This document shows positions 16,802 through 24,253 of a stretch of DNA of 31,481 bases, one piece after another. Source of the stretch: JBKEDS01 sp047975545. GTDB taxonomy: Bacteria; Bacteroidota; Bacteroidia; Flavobacteriales; Flavobacteriaceae. Position numbers and translations under genes: made by a program. How positions within the stretch are numbered: the stretch's first letter is position 1; every line of letters begins with the position of its first letter. Location of the stretch: positions 1 to 31,481 of the forward strand of contig JBKEDS010000025.1 of assembly GCA_047975545.1 (NCBI GenBank), read 5' to 3'. A model generated the notes under the pieces. The model was not told the origin of the DNA. It was given only the letters and a program-made list of their open reading frames with translations, and made no database searches.

Positions 16802-17557
16802 ATGGAACAGGCTTACGTAACGCTTCATATAGAAAACAAAATAGGGTATATCGAGTTTTACCACCCGCAACATAACGCCATGCCGGGCGGTTTGTTGCAG
16901 GAGTTGGAAGCAAAAATTAACCAAGCAGCAAAAAACACCTCTATTGCCGTTATAGTGCTAAAAAGCGGCGGCAACCGTACCTTTTGTGCCGGCGCCAGCT
17001 TTAACGAACTACTCAGCATTAAAACCGAAGCCGAGGGCGAAGCGTTTTTCTTGGGTTTTGCCAAGGTAATAAACGCCATGCGAAATTGCCAAAAACCCAT
17101 TATAGGCCGTATACAGGGCAAAGCCGTTGGCGGCGGCGTGGGCTTGGCCGCCGCAACCGATTACTGCTTAGCCACCCAACACGCATCGATAAAATTAAGC
17201 GAGCTTAGCATTGGCATAGGTCCTTTTGTTATAGAGCCCGCCGTAAGCCGAAAAATAGGCCTATCGGCCACAGCACAATTAACCTTTGATGCCGAAACCT
17301 TTTACTCGGCACAATGGGCAAAGGAAAAAGGATTTTATTATGAAATTTTTGAAAACACCGAAGCCCTGGACCAAGCCGTAAGCACCTTGGCAACCCGGCT
17401 TAGCACATACAGCCCGGAAGCCTTAAAACAAATAAAAACCGCTTTTTGGGAAAACACGAAGCACTGGGACAAACTGCTTGCCGAACGCGCCAAAATAAGT
17501 GGCAAATTGGTGTTGCAGCCCGAAGTTAGAAAGACGTTGAACGCTTTTAAAAAATAG
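16802..17557 (+). CDS. Enoyl-CoA hydratase/isomerase (crotonase) family protein
   Basis: The 251 residues have the crotonase fold motifs: the oxyanion-hole segments CAGASFNELL (residues 62-71) and GKAVGGGVGLAAATD (106-120). Of the two catalytic glutamates of enoyl-CoA hydratase, the second is present (E134, in KLSELSIG), but the first position, 20 residues earlier, is Gly114. A classical two-glutamate hydration is therefore doubtful; an isomerase or other acyl-CoA reaction is possible. I use the ATG at 16802; a TTG 48 bases upstream would add a tail unlike the family. The 146-base gap before it contains a small hairpin and repeat-like sequence. Confidence 0.85.
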   Translation: MEQAYVTLHIENKIGYIEFYHPQHNAMPGGLLQELEAKINQAAKNTSIAVIVLKSGGNRTFCAGASFNELLSIKTEAEGEAFFLGFAKVINAMRNCQKPIIGRIQGKAVGGGVGLAAATDYCLATQHASIKLSELSIGIGPFVIEPAVSRKIGLSATAQLTFDAETFYSAQWAKEKGFYYEIFENTEALDQAVSTLATRLSTYSPEALKQIKTAFWENTKHWDKLLAERAKISGKLVLQPEVRKTLNAFKK

Positions 17558-17613
17558 CCCTCCCGCCTTTATTGATTAACGAACAACGAGTAGCGGTTTT
17601 TAAAGTTTCGTCA

Positions 17614-17815
17614 ATTGCGAAGGAGGAACGACTGAAGCAATCCGTACAATAAAAAAGCAACCCCAACAAACAGACTGCTTCGTACCCTGCAGTAACGTTA
17701 TTGCTGAGCGCCTGTACTGAGCGAAGTCGAAGTAAAGCAATCTGTATAATGAAATAGAGGGACTGCCACGTCGCTCCGCTCCTCGCAGCAACGTTTGCAA
17801 TTGCAATAAGACACA
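17614..17815. repeat. Composite intergenic palindromic repeat (REP-like), copy 1
   Basis: Non-coding DNA between two convergent genes, built of short repeat units. The unit at 17614-17650 (GGAGGAACGAC ... AATCCGTACAA) recurs in inverted orientation at 23051-23084. A second, AGCAATCTGTATAATG, starts near 17736, and a small palindrome of the TACTGAGCGAAGTCGAAGTA type lies at 17715-17734. No coding frame here is credible. Confidence 0.7.
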
Positions 17816-17847
17816 AAAACAGCCCCTACGCCAACTTATCCCTCTTT

Positions 17848-18069
17848 TTAATTTTGGCTTATTTTCTGCTCCCGCCCTATTAAAAAGTATAGAATGGCAC
17901 CAAAAAGGCTACCCAGCAGTACCACCAAAACCCATACTATTTTGTTGTTGCCCGTAAATTCGTTTTTTAAAATATCGATAAGTGCTATTATGGTGGGCAA
18001 AAGCCCGATAAGCACTACGGCGAGGACCAAAATTATCTGGAACGGTCCCAACATTCCTAAGTAAGTCAT
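17848..18069 (-). CDS. Small PLDc_N-type membrane protein
   Basis: A 73-residue protein with two hydrophobic helices (about 9-32 and 43-63) separated by a short loop, ending LYFLIGREQK. This is the pattern of the PLD-nuclease N-terminal (PLDc_N) domain, which occurs alone as small inner-membrane proteins in many Bacteroidota. There is no phospholipase domain attached. The start is the ATG at 18069. It lies 32 bases downstream of the large thioredoxin-domain gene and could be its last operon member. Function unknown. Confidence 0.75.
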   Translation of the reverse strand: MTYLGMLGPFQIILVLAVVLIGLLPTIIALIDILKNEFTGNNKIVWVLVVLLGSLFGAILYFLIGREQKISQN

Positions 18070-18101
18070 TTTTTTGTGTTTTATTATTGGTTTTAAAGGT
18101 A

Positions 18102-20675
18102 CTAATTTTTACGCATTTCGGTTTCTAAAATGGTTTTTAGCCTGTCGTTTGGGTTTTGCACCATTTTAGGCCTTACCACCTTGCCTTCGCGGTTTACGAG
18201 CATATAATGCGGGATACCTATTATTTTAAATTTTTTTGCCAAATAATCCCATTCTTCTGCCGACACCCGGTAATGATTGCCTTTTATGTCTGCAATGGCA
18301 TTCTTCCAAGTGTTTTCGGGCGAGGTCTGGTTGGTAATGTACAAAAACACAACATCTGTATTTTCCATTTCTTCTTTAAGCGGTGCTATTTTTGAAATAC
18401 CCGCTTTGCAGGGGCCGCACCATGTTGCCCAAAAATCGACATAAACAACTTTGCCCCTGAATTTTTTAAGCATGGCATCGAACAAATCTTCATTATCTTC
18501 TTTGTTTACCGTATGAACCGTATACCCGCCCTTTGTTTTATTGGCTTCTATTTTTGCTTTTACCCTTTGGTTAGCTACGGTAATATAATTGGAAAGAAAA
18601 GGGTCGTTAATTTTTTCCTGTATGGCCGGCAATTCGGCATCCGAATAAACATTAAAGTTATTTAATTGCTGGCTTGCCCGCTGTAACGTAATAATATCAA
18701 GGCTAAAATTATTGGTTTCGCCTACAAAAGCCTTTATATTGTTATCAACATTATCTAAAAACCGTTTTTGCGAAAGGGTTTGGATAAAATCTTTATGCTT
18801 GGTTAAAAACTGCTGTTTTGTTTTGCCGTAGGTTTCGTTAAACAGGGTTTCTTGTTGTAATTCGTCTTCGGTTTTTATGTTCTTTAACGCTTTGATCAAT
18901 TCTTCTTCTTGTTTGTTTAACGGAACGCCTTCGGCTTCCAAATAATGGACTACACTTAGTACAGCATTTTGTGGTTTCGGCATGTTTGCTGCATTAGCTT
19001 TTACATACGCCATATACCCTCCAATATGCTTGGTTAAAAAAGTACGCTCTGCGGTACTGTAAGTGTTTTTGTAAGCCGCTTCTTTTTCCTGTATAGCTCT
19101 GGTTTCAACCAATTTACTGGCTTCGGCCATGGCAAGCTCATCAGTTGTCAAGGTTTTGTTTTCCTGTTGTAACAGCTCGGCCAGTTGGGCTGTTGAAATG
19201 GGCGTTGTAGCACCGTTAGTAAATATATCGGCATACATAAACATGTTTAAAAAGTACAGATAATTGGTAGATAAAACCGATAGTTTATTGCTTAAGGCTT
19301 CTTTTGTAATGAAATTGTAATACAAGGGTTCTACCGTAAAATCGGTATACGGTACTTTATCGGCATCGGTTTTTGCCCTTCCGTTTTTCATTATTATACT
19401 GTTTCGGTACATATTGTAGTTCAACACTTTTTCAAGAGTACCGTATTCAATATCCAATTGTTTTATTTGAAGGGCTTTTTTGCTTATAAATTGTTGTTTT
19501 GCCAGCGTATTTAATTGTTCCAAATCGGTATCCCGACTATTAAAACACATTTTTTTGTAGGCCTCGGGCGACATTTGCCCTATGGTTTTTACAATTTCGG
19601 AACGATTAAGCCCATTAATGGATTCCAAGGTTTTTAAATCGGAATTTACCTGGGCACAATCGCCCATAAACAATGATGAGTCGTTTTTAATTAACTGAAA
19701 AATTTCCTTGCCCTGCTCGACAAAAGCCGAGGTGATGTTATAGGGCGACCGTACCAAAATGTTTTGCGGATGACTTATGGGAAATTTTACCGAAAAACTG
19801 CCGTCGTCGGCAATTTTCACCAAGTAGGTTTCTTGTTCGCCCGTAAATATGTTGTTTACTATTATTGTAGCGGTTCGGTCTTTTATTTTTGGCGAAAAGC
19901 CTTTTATTACGCCAGAATACGTGGTGGAATCTATGGCGAACATTGATGCGGCATAAACAACATCGTTTGTCAACTTGTAATTTGGGTTGTTTATTTTTTT
20001 CTTACTGTAAGAACTTAGGTTTTGTGGGGTTTCGCCTATTTCAATTTGGCCGTTTTTATTCGGTTTGGCATAAATGGTTTTTGTTTGTCCGTTTTGCTCT
20101 AAAGTTATAGCGTAGGTTTCGCCGTTTTTGTTAACTGTTTTGTAATTCCAAACTACCTTATCGGCTATGGCTTTATCGGTATAAAAACCATATGCCCATG
20201 AGTTGCTTCCGTTTGTGGTTAGCCAATCGCCACGTAATTCGTTTGGTACTACAGATACGATTGCTTTTTCGTTTATAACAATATCGTAAATATCCCAATT
20301 GCCACCCGCATTAGCTTCTCCAAAATCGACTTTAACAATACTATCGTCTAATTTCGGGAAATACAGTCTATAGTTCACCTCACCGGAATCGGGCATAAAA
20401 TACTTTTCGGCCAACGGAATGCCCTCGGTTTTGGTTACATAATATTTTTCGCCCCCGTTAATATCTTGGATATAGGATTGTTTAGGAATAAAAATCCAAT
20501 CGCCTGGGGTGTGCTTAATATAAAAATCGATAATTATGGCATCGTCCGTAATTTCAATTTTTGTTAATTTTCCGGGAATGCCGCAAACGCCGTAATCGGG
20601 GTTGTTGATGATTTGTTGCGAAAACACATTGATGCTTACAAATAGAAAAAATAATATTATGCTGATACGTTTCAT
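18102..20675 (-). CDS. Large secreted thioredoxin-domain (TlpA-like) protein
   Basis: An 857-residue exported protein: signal peptide at residues 1-19 (MKRISIILFFLFVSINVFS), a beta-rich N-terminal region (about 25-330), a long mostly helical middle (about 330-710), and a C-terminal TlpA/redoxin domain (about 735-857). The active site is C753-G-P-C756 in FWATWCGPC, and the cis-Pro loop is IGIPHYMLV. It should act as a thiol-disulfide oxidoreductase in the periplasm. It follows the cysteine-less redoxin gene by 18 bases, suggesting co-expression and perhaps a shared substrate. Similar multi-domain proteins are common in Bacteroidota and the substrate is unknown. Confidence 0.85.
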   Translation of the reverse strand: MKRISIILFFLFVSINVFSQQIINNPDYGVCGIPGKLTKIEITDDAIIIDFYIKHTPGDWIFIPKQSYIQDINGGEKYYVTKTEGIPLAEKYFMPDSGEVNYRLYFPKLDDSIVKVDFGEANAGGNWDIYDIVINEKAIVSVVPNELRGDWLTTNGSNSWAYGFYTDKAIADKVVWNYKTVNKNGETYAITLEQNGQTKTIYAKPNKNGQIEIGETPQNLSSYSKKKINNPNYKLTNDVVYAASMFAIDSTTYSGVIKGFSPKIKDRTATIIVNNIFTGEQETYLVKIADDGSFSVKFPISHPQNILVRSPYNITSAFVEQGKEIFQLIKNDSSLFMGDCAQVNSDLKTLESINGLNRSEIVKTIGQMSPEAYKKMCFNSRDTDLEQLNTLAKQQFISKKALQIKQLDIEYGTLEKVLNYNMYRNSIIMKNGRAKTDADKVPYTDFTVEPLYYNFITKEALSNKLSVLSTNYLYFLNMFMYADIFTNGATTPISTAQLAELLQQENKTLTTDELAMAEASKLVETRAIQEKEAAYKNTYSTAERTFLTKHIGGYMAYVKANAANMPKPQNAVLSVVHYLEAEGVPLNKQEEELIKALKNIKTEDELQQETLFNETYGKTKQQFLTKHKDFIQTLSQKRFLDNVDNNIKAFVGETNNFSLDIITLQRASQQLNNFNVYSDAELPAIQEKINDPFLSNYITVANQRVKAKIEANKTKGGYTVHTVNKEDNEDLFDAMLKKFRGKVVYVDFWATWCGPCKAGISKIAPLKEEMENTDVVFLYITNQTSPENTWKNAIADIKGNHYRVSAEEWDYLAKKFKIIGIPHYMLVNREGKVVRPKMVQNPNDRLKTILETEMRKN

Positions 20676-20693
20676 GATTGATGATGTTTTTGT

Positions 20694-21704
20694 TTATTTT
20701 AACATGTTTTTTAATGTGGCTTCAAGCTCGGCAACCGTTGGGTTTATGGCCGCAACCGTTCCGTTTTTATCGATTAAAAAGGTTTTGTACCCGGTGTTAA
20801 GCACGCCGTATTTGTCCCACACCCTATCGGTTCTGTCCAAATCTACTAAATTAATCCAAGGGATTTGCTCGTTTTCAATAGTTTCCCTCATTTTTTTGGT
20901 AAACTTAAATTCGCCCGCTATTCCAACCACGGTAAGCCCCTTGTTTTTAAATTGATTGTAAATGGGGATAAGCTCCCGTTGTTTTTCAATGCTGTAAGGC
21001 GCCCATGTTGCCCAAAATACGAGCAATGCTGTTTTGCCCTCGATAACGGTGGACAGTTGTACGGTTTCGCCATCCAAATTTGTTGGGTTAACATTGGGGT
21101 AATGGCTTCCTGTTTTTACATCGGTATCGGACAAATGGGCTTTAAAGCGCTCTAATCGCTCTTGGTACATGTCGGTCCATTGGTGTCCTTGCTTTTTTAA
21201 AATATCGGTTGCTTTTTGTTGGTATTTTACGGCTTCGGCTACCAAACCCATTTCGAACAAAAGGTTGGCATAGGTTTCGTTCATATGCGGGTCTTCGGGT
21301 TTTTCTTGAACTGCTTTTTTTGCCCATTCCACCCCCATAGCTGTGGCATCGGGTGTGTTCATTTTTTTGCCTGATAAATAAATATTCCAACAAATGGTAT
21401 TAACATCTTCAACAAACATGCTGTTGTACGGCATACTTTTATTGTAAAGAAAACTGGTTTCCCTTGCGTTAAGGTAGTGTTTTGCCGCCGTTAAAAAAGC
21501 ATTCCATTTTTCGGGGTTTGCATTATCTGCTTTAAAATTGTTTAGGGTTGTATTAAAACTGTATTTCAATTGGTGCATCCTTGATTTTTCTTCTTTTTGT
21601 GCCAAAAACTCATCTTCATTTAAATGGGCATCGATATAAAATACGGCAATGCTTCCAAAAATGAATATTAAAAATGCCAACAATATGTATTTACTTGTTT
21701 TCAT
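20694..21704 (-). CDS. Membrane-anchored redoxin-fold protein lacking the CxxC cysteines
   Basis: The 336 residues begin with an uncleaved-looking membrane anchor (6-24). A helical TPR-like region follows (about 120-190, with AMGVEWAKKAVQEKPEDPHM and NETYANLLFEMGLVAEAVKY), then a C-terminal redoxin/TlpA domain (about 205-336). Where such proteins have W-C-x-x-C, this one has W-A235-P-Y-S238, so both redox cysteines are gone. The fold motifs around it (LLVFWATWAPYS ... GYKTFLIDKNGTV) are intact. It cannot be a dithiol oxidoreductase and may bind or scaffold. Its start overlaps the GntR gene by 14 bases, so it belongs to that operon. Confidence 0.85.
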   Translation of the reverse strand: MKTSKYILLAFLIFIFGSIAVFYIDAHLNEDEFLAQKEEKSRMHQLKYSFNTTLNNFKADNANPEKWNAFLTAAKHYLNARETSFLYNKSMPYNSMFVEDVNTICWNIYLSGKKMNTPDATAMGVEWAKKAVQEKPEDPHMNETYANLLFEMGLVAEAVKYQQKATDILKKQGHQWTDMYQERLERFKAHLSDTDVKTGSHYPNVNPTNLDGETVQLSTVIEGKTALLVFWATWAPYSIEKQRELIPIYNQFKNKGLTVVGIAGEFKFTKKMRETIENEQIPWINLVDLDRTDRVWDKYGVLNTGYKTFLIDKNGTVAAINPTVAELEATLKNMLK

Positions 21705-22071
21705 GGGTGTCGTTGTTTTTTATTTCGGTTATTAGTTCCTGTAAATCGGTGCTTGTTAGTTTCAGTATTTTTATTTTTTCTATTAAAACAGGGAAATCGG
21801 TATTAAAAAATTCTTTTTTTTCTTTTTGCTTAATAATGGTCTTGGCATTTTCGGCCACAAAAAAACCAATGCCCCGCTTGTTTTCAAAAATATTTTCGTC
21901 CTGCAAATAGCTATATGTGCGCATAACGGTATTGCGGTTTACCTCGAGCTCGGTCGCCAAATCGCGCACCGAAGGCACCCTGGCGCCAACGGGCAGTTTA
22001 CCTTCCAGTATTTGGCGGCATAAGTTTTCGGCTATTTGGATAAATATGCCCTTGTTTGCTTTAAACTCCAT
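21691..22071 (-). CDS. GntR-family (YtrA-like) transcription regulator
   Basis: A 126-residue protein with an N-terminal winged helix-turn-helix (residues about 8-72; VGARVPSVRDLATELEVNRN, then TVMRTYSYLQD and the wing NKRGIGFFV) and a short C-terminal helical region instead of a large ligand domain. That size and build match the YtrA subfamily, which normally controls an ABC transporter operon containing its own gene. Here it starts 1 base after the membrane-protein gene and overlaps the redoxin gene, so it is embedded in the operon. The signals it responds to are unknown. Confidence 0.9.
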   Translation of the reverse strand: MEFKANKGIFIQIAENLCRQILEGKLPVGARVPSVRDLATELEVNRNTVMRTYSYLQDENIFENKRGIGFFVAENAKTIIKQKEKKEFFNTDFPVLIEKIKILKLTSTDLQELITEIKNNDTHENK

Positions 22072-22072
22072 A

Positions 22073-22882
22073 TTATACTTCTTTTTCTTTTAGATTAAAA
22101 TAGGCCAACGGCAGAAAAAACAAACCGGAAAAAGCACCTATAACGTAGACAAGCAATTGAAGCGTGATAAGTTTTCCTTTAAACACGTCCCTAACATGCA
22201 CTTCTATATCCAGCCCTTTTACTGCTCCGGGCAAAAACACATGCGACAGTAAAACGAAACAAAGCAAAACCAAACCGCACAGCACCCCAAAAGCAATAAT
22301 GGTTTTTAGCATGGCATATTTTTTAAAATAGGTGCTGCCCGCAAAAAACAAGCAAGCAAGCGAAAGGTATGACAACAAAATAACAGCATTATCCAACATC
22401 GTGGTATCGGCATCAGGGGGCAGTACTTCAAAAAGCCCATAGCTTGGGACGTTTACAAAATTAAAGGGCGAAAACGACACATAAGCATAAATTGCCAATT
22501 TATAAGTAGCCCAATACACAAGCAAAAAAATAACAGGGGCTAACACGATTCTTATTAAAAACTGCACCATTGTTTTTTCCAATGCCGAAGCGGGTATCAG
22601 TAAATAATGCGCAGTGCTTTTTTTATTTCGCAGCTCGGGAAAGCTTATACCGGAAACCAAAACCAAAAAGGCTACCGAAGACACAAAAAACAAAGGCCAA
22701 TAGGCAAAATCTTTAATTGTTTTACTGTTTTCGGTATTACTTATAAAGCGGCTATCGTCGTTTATCATATATATATCCACCACAAAAAGCACAACGGCCA
22801 GTACTAAAATAGCCATAAGGTACTTTTTAAGGTTTAGTTTTAAATCCTGCTTTAGGCACTTGTAAAGTCTGTCTATGTTCAT
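22073..22882 (-). CDS. Integral membrane protein, probable ABC transporter permease partner
   Basis: The 269 residues contain six hydrophobic segments (about 20-38, 68-85, 108-130, 165-187, 193-215 and 238-260) and no signal peptide. The build fits an ABC-2-like permease. I do not recognise a specific family, so the assignment rests on position: it lies between a lone ABC ATPase upstream and a YtrA-type GntR gene (1-base gap). The space to the ATPase (about 250 bases) is filled by an intergenic repeat, which may have been inserted into a once compact operon. Confidence 0.7.
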   Translation of the reverse strand: MNIDRLYKCLKQDLKLNLKKYLMAILVLAVVLFVVDIYMINDDSRFISNTENSKTIKDFAYWPLFFVSSVAFLVLVSGISFPELRNKKSTAHYLLIPASALEKTMVQFLIRIVLAPVIFLLVYWATYKLAIYAYVSFSPFNFVNVPSYGLFEVLPPDADTTMLDNAVILLSYLSLACLFFAGSTYFKKYAMLKTIIAFGVLCGLVLLCFVLLSHVFLPGAVKGLDIEVHVRDVFKGKLITLQLLVYVIGAFSGLFFLPLAYFNLKEKEV

Positions 22883-22922
22883 AATTAAATGTTTTTAGTT
22901 TTAATGTTAACTTTAAAATTTA

Positions 22923-23095
22923 GTGAAGCAATCGTTTTGTCGTACTTCTCTCGTGATGACACTCCGTCACTGCGAGGCACGAAGCAGTCTGTTGCTTGTG
23001 TTGTAAAGATTGCTTCGCCATTTCTCCTTATTATTAAAAAATTTCTTGTTTTGTACGGATTACTTCGTCGTTCCTCCTCATAATGACGGCAACGA
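22923..23095. repeat. Composite intergenic palindromic repeat (REP-like), copy 2, inverted
   Basis: Non-coding repeat between the ABC ATPase and permease genes. Read on the minus strand, 23084-23051 matches the unit at 17614-17650, sharing GGAGGAACGAC and AATCCGTACAA. CTGCGAGGCACGAAGCAGTC (22970-22989) and AGATTGCTTCG (from 23008) are further units of the same family. The short open frames here on both strands are repeat by-products. Confidence 0.7.
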
Positions 23096-23130
23096 AGGCG
23101 GAACAATATTCATACACCATAACACTAACC

Positions 23131-23949
23131 CTACATTAGTTTTTGGTTAATAATGGCGTTAAACAGCAGTTCTATATCAATTTGGGTTTCTTCATCGCTG
23201 TTGTTGGCGGGAAGAATGGCCTTATAGCCCTCGATACAGGTTTCGGCGTATATAACATCGGGGTTATTGGCAACGCTGGATAATTTTTTAAATTGAAAGG
23301 TTTCGGAAACCTCGGCAACACTTCTGTTGAAAATAATACTTCCTTTTTCCAAAACCACGATTTTATCTATTACGGTTTCAATATCCTTAACTTGGTGGGT
23401 CGAGATAAACACCAATTGGCTATCGGCCACCGACCTTACCAACACTTTCCTGAAAATGCTTTTTGAAGGAATATCCAACCCGTTCGTGGGCTCGTCCAAA
23501 AACAAATATTTACAGTTGGTCGATAGCGCAAAGGCTATTAGGAATTTCTTTTTTTGCCCGTAGGATAGTTGGCTTAAATTGGAGGTGTCCCTCAATTCAA
23601 AATCGTTTAAAATTTCATTTAACTTATCGCCGTTAAAATTGGGATAAAACGGGGCGTAGGCCTCAACATATTTTTTTATGCTTACGCTTGGCACATACAA
23701 ATCTTCCGAAATAAAATAAATATTGGACAGCCATTCGGGTTTTCTTAAAAAGGGATTTACATCGTCTATTTTTAAAATCCCTTTATCGGGTTCCAACAAA
23801 CCCATTAGCAATCGCATCAAGGTAGATTTTCCCGCACCGTTTTTACCAAACAGCCCGATAATGCCCCCACATTCCTGGTCGTAATTTAAATTGCCGAACA
23901 GGCTTTGCTGTTTTGAATATGAAAATTCCAAATCTTTTATAAAAATCAT
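23131..23949 (-). CDS. ABC transporter ATP-binding protein
   Basis: A 272-residue cytoplasmic ATPase. Walker A is GLFGKNGAGKST (about 32-43), the signature is LSQLSYGQKKK (about 130-140), Walker B is YLFLDEPTNGLD (about 155-166) and the H-loop is STHQVKD (about 190). The C-terminal 60 residues are a less conserved extension. It is the first gene of the minus-strand cluster with the membrane protein and GntR regulator, and the promoter region in front carries repeated TAGTGT boxes. In YtrA-type operons such pairs often export lipids, peptides or antibiotics; the substrate here is unknown. Confidence 0.93.
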   Translation of the reverse strand: MIFIKDLEFSYSKQQSLFGNLNYDQECGGIIGLFGKNGAGKSTLMRLLMGLLEPDKGILKIDDVNPFLRKPEWLSNIYFISEDLYVPSVSIKKYVEAYAPFYPNFNGDKLNEILNDFELRDTSNLSQLSYGQKKKFLIAFALSTNCKYLFLDEPTNGLDIPSKSIFRKVLVRSVADSQLVFISTHQVKDIETVIDKIVVLEKGSIIFNRSVAEVSETFQFKKLSSVANNPDVIYAETCIEGYKAILPANNSDEETQIDIELLFNAIINQKLM

Positions 23950-23951
23950 AG

Positions 23952-23989
23952 TTTAGTGTATTAGTGTACTATTTAAATATGACACTAAA
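23952..23989 (-). promoter_or_regulatory. Candidate operator of the GntR/ABC operon
   Basis: TAGTGT occurs at 23954-23959 and 23962-23967 and its reverse complement ACACTA at 23982-23987. The outer boxes form an 8-bp inverted repeat, TTTAGTGT (23952-23959) and ACACTAAA (23982-23989). The sites sit directly before the ABC ATPase start, where the GntR protein encoded in the same operon would autoregulate. Binding is inferred. Confidence 0.5.
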
Positions 23990-24109
23990 TTACGGCTTTA
24001 TTTTTATCCTGCAACTTTTTTGTGGATTTTTTTTTGAGCTAAACCATTCCCGGACTAAAAATCCATGGATTTAACTGCGAACTGAAAGTTTCTTCATTCG
24101 TTTGTTTTT

Positions 24110-24187
24110 GCCACGAACACACGAATGTTTTTCTAAAAACACGGCAAAACATTCGTGTACCTGACTGCCGTTAGGCAGGTTCATGGC
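24110..24187. repeat. Cruciform-forming intergenic palindrome
   Basis: Nested inverted repeats: outer arms 24110-24118 and 24179-24187 (9 bases, one mismatch), an inner perfect 13-bp pair 24119-24131 and 24146-24158 (ACACGAATGTTTT), and a third hairpin at 24165-24178 (CTGCC/GGCAG). It lies between der and the ABC operon, inside a 304-base gap without genes, and looks like a mobile palindromic repeat rather than a simple terminator. Confidence 0.6.
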
Positions 24188-24253
24188 TTAAAGTATTTTT
24201 AAAAACCGAAAGCGCAAGTTTTAACTAATGAGAAGATTTTGAAGGTTGAAGCC

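Noticed and set aside
17547..17816. Open frames in the repeat block after the crotonase gene
   Set aside because: They are by-products of palindromic repeats, with no domain and poor composition.
22885..23106. Open frames on both strands in the ABC operon gap
   Set aside because: They overlap each other on opposite strands and are made of repeat units found elsewhere in non-coding gaps.
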